Origin: Actinomycetota bacterium
GTDB taxonomy: Bacteria; Actinomycetota; Acidimicrobiia; Spongiisociales; ZC4RG35
Length of the DNA: 5,738 nt
Reading direction: 5' to 3'
NCBI GenBank assembly: GCA_022615295.1
Contig: JAKEHF010000036.1
Location: 1 to 5,738, forward strand
Program-made: the position numbers and the translations under genes
Shown here: in pieces, positions 5,146 through 5,738 of the stretch
How positions within the stretch are numbered: position 1 is the stretch's first letter
How the letters are laid out: each line of letters opens with the position of its first letter
The notes under the pieces: model-generated
What the model was told of the DNA's origin: nothing
The model's database searches: none
The model's input: only the letters and a program-made list of their open reading frames with translations

Positions 5146-5394
5146 CTACGTGTACTCGCCCACTGCGTAGATCTCGTCGGCGACCAGCCCGTGGGCTTCG
5201 CGATGGACGGTGTTGGCATCCTCGGCGCTGTTGGCCTCGGCCAGACAGAAGATCTTCCCGGCCTCCTCGTCGACCCAGTAGCGGAGATACTTCACCCCAT
5301 ACTTGCTCTGGGTCTGGAGATCCTTCTGATGGGCGTCGGCGACGGCGCTGGCCGATACGCCTTCGATGGTGTGTATGTCCATGAATAGCGGCAC
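5146..5394 (-). CDS. DUF4242 protein, SCO4226-like (possible nickel-binding)
   Basis: Small cytoplasmic protein of 82 residues with a ferredoxin-like alpha/beta fold expected for DUF4242. The family signature is strong: strand MDIHTIEG (5-12), helix VADAHQKDLQTQSKYG (18-33), strand VKYLRYWVDEEAGKIFCLAEA (34-54, read as two strands) and AEDANTVHREAHGLVADEIYAV (57-78). Streptomyces SCO4226, of this family, is reported as a nickel-binding protein; H22, H64 and H68 here are the obvious candidate ligands, together with C50. Start: GTG 5394, with AAGGAGG at 5400-5406 and a 5-nt spacer; an ATG at 5396 is out of frame. It lies between a second DUF4242 gene and the lipoprotein on the same strand. A metal role is inference from the family. 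Confidence 0.88.
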   Translation of the reverse strand: MPLFMDIHTIEGVSASAVADAHQKDLQTQSKYGVKYLRYWVDEEAGKIFCLAEANSAEDANTVHREAHGLVADEIYAVGEYT

Positions 5395-5417
5395 ATCAAC
5401 CTCCTTCGATCAATCGT

Positions 5418-5434
5418 GAGCCTCGGTCGGGCTC
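5418..5434 (-). terminator. Hairpin between the two DUF4242 genes
   Basis: GAGCC (5418-5422) and GGCTC (5430-5434) form a 5-bp stem with a 7-nt loop in the 91-nt gap (5395-5485). A second pairing, GGAGG (5438-5442) with CCTCC (5459-5463), lies beside it. Either could reduce read-through from the upstream DUF4242 gene or be an mRNA processing/stability structure. No U-tract. Confidence 0.25.
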
Positions 5435-5485
5435 CCTGGAGGTGAAGGTATGAAGAAGCCTCCTGGGCGACATCGGTTGAACTAC

Positions 5486-5738
5486 CTATTTCGGACGATC
5501 CGTCACGTGGTAGGCATACGGGTCGAGGACTGAGACCTCGGTGATCCGGTCCACCGGCAGACCATTGCTCCGAGCGCTGAGACGCACCGCCTCCGGACTC
5601 GGGGCGTCGTAGACACAGAAGGTCTTGCCCCTCTCGATCGAGACGTAAGAGTGGACCCAGGTGACGTTTCGATCGTTGTTGCAGACGACGATCGAACGAA
5701 GCACCTTGTGCCCTTCGGGCCCGGGCGGAATGTCGAGA
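5486..5738 (-). CDS. DUF4242 protein, divergent paralogue (5' end outside window)
   Basis: The frame is open to the right edge, so the start probably lies beyond 5738. An internal GTG at 5704 would give 72 residues but would cut off the first strand of the fold, and residues upstream of it (LDIPPGPEGHK) read as normal protein. Recognisable parts are NVTWVHSYVSIERGKTFCVY, then DAPSPEAVRLSARSNGLPVD and RITEVSVLDPYAYH near the C-terminus. These align with the neighbouring DUF4242 protein at GK-FC, the S-x-E helix start, the R-x-x-GL-x-x-D-x-I-x-x-V block, so the two are paralogues. The HREAHG histidines of the neighbour are here SARSNG, so any metal binding by them is lost. This version resembles a common subgroup with WVHSYVS and DAPSPEA motifs; function unknown. 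Confidence 0.82.
   Translation of the reverse strand, partial: LDIPPGPEGHKVLRSIVVCNNDRNVTWVHSYVSIERGKTFCVYDAPSPEAVRLSARSNGLPVDRITEVSVLDPYAYHVTDRPK

Noticed and set aside
5450..5533. A 27-codon plus-strand ORF (MKKPPGRHRL...) with GGAGGTGA upstream
   Set aside because: The SD-like match is good, but the frame is very short, overlaps the 3' end of the DUF4242 gene antisense, has no promoter and no recognisable pattern.

Overview
The window is a GC-rich, densely packed stretch of bacterial chromosome. Frequent GTG and TTG starts, a promoter placed right at a start codon, and gene families common in Actinobacteria (DUF4242, ArsR-SRPBCC fusions, PepSY protein beside a two-component system) suggest a high-GC actinobacterium, possibly an Acidimicrobiia-type lineage. 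That placement is an inference from style and remembered family distribution. No rRNA, tRNA, CRISPR array, insertion sequence or phage gene is visible.

Region 1 (1-1756) is a two-component module. On the minus strand an OmpR/PhoB-type response regulator (652-1332) is followed, three bases after its stop, by a sensor histidine kinase that runs off the left edge before its catalytic His box. Divergent from them is a small exported PepSY-domain protein (1442-1756), a common partner of such systems and a plausible periplasmic modulator or target.

Region 2 (1989-3641, plus strand) holds an OsmC-family protein in which the usual second cysteine is serine. It is followed by a two-gene operon: an ArsR-type repressor fused to an SRPBCC/AHSA1 lipid-binding-fold domain, overlapping by ATGA a DUF1905 protein. 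The operon has the clearest promoter in the window (TTGACA-18 nt-TATACT) sited so that transcription should start at or next to the ATG (leaderless), and three CGGTT repeats spaced 19-20 nt that overlap the promoter and look like an autoregulatory operator.

Region 3 (3736-4418, plus strand) contains the oddest gene. It appears to be a chimera whose first ~40 codons resemble the N-terminus of a small cupin protein and whose remainder is the C-terminal half of an alpha/beta hydrolase, with the catalytic acid and histidine but no nucleophile serine. Downstream is a probable 44-residue single-pass membrane protein.

Region 4 (4477-5738, minus strand) reads as an operon: a DUF4242 gene entering from the right edge, a second DUF4242 protein of the SCO4226-like type, and a lipoprotein with a Thr/Ala/Glu/Pro-rich linker and a His/Trp-rich C-terminal domain of unknown function. 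The two DUF4242 proteins are divergent paralogues; one keeps and one loses the candidate metal-binding histidines.

The best candidates for something undescribed are the cupin-hydrolase chimera, the DUF4242/DUF4242/lipoprotein cluster, and the leaderless ArsR-SRPBCC operon with a possible internal translation start.
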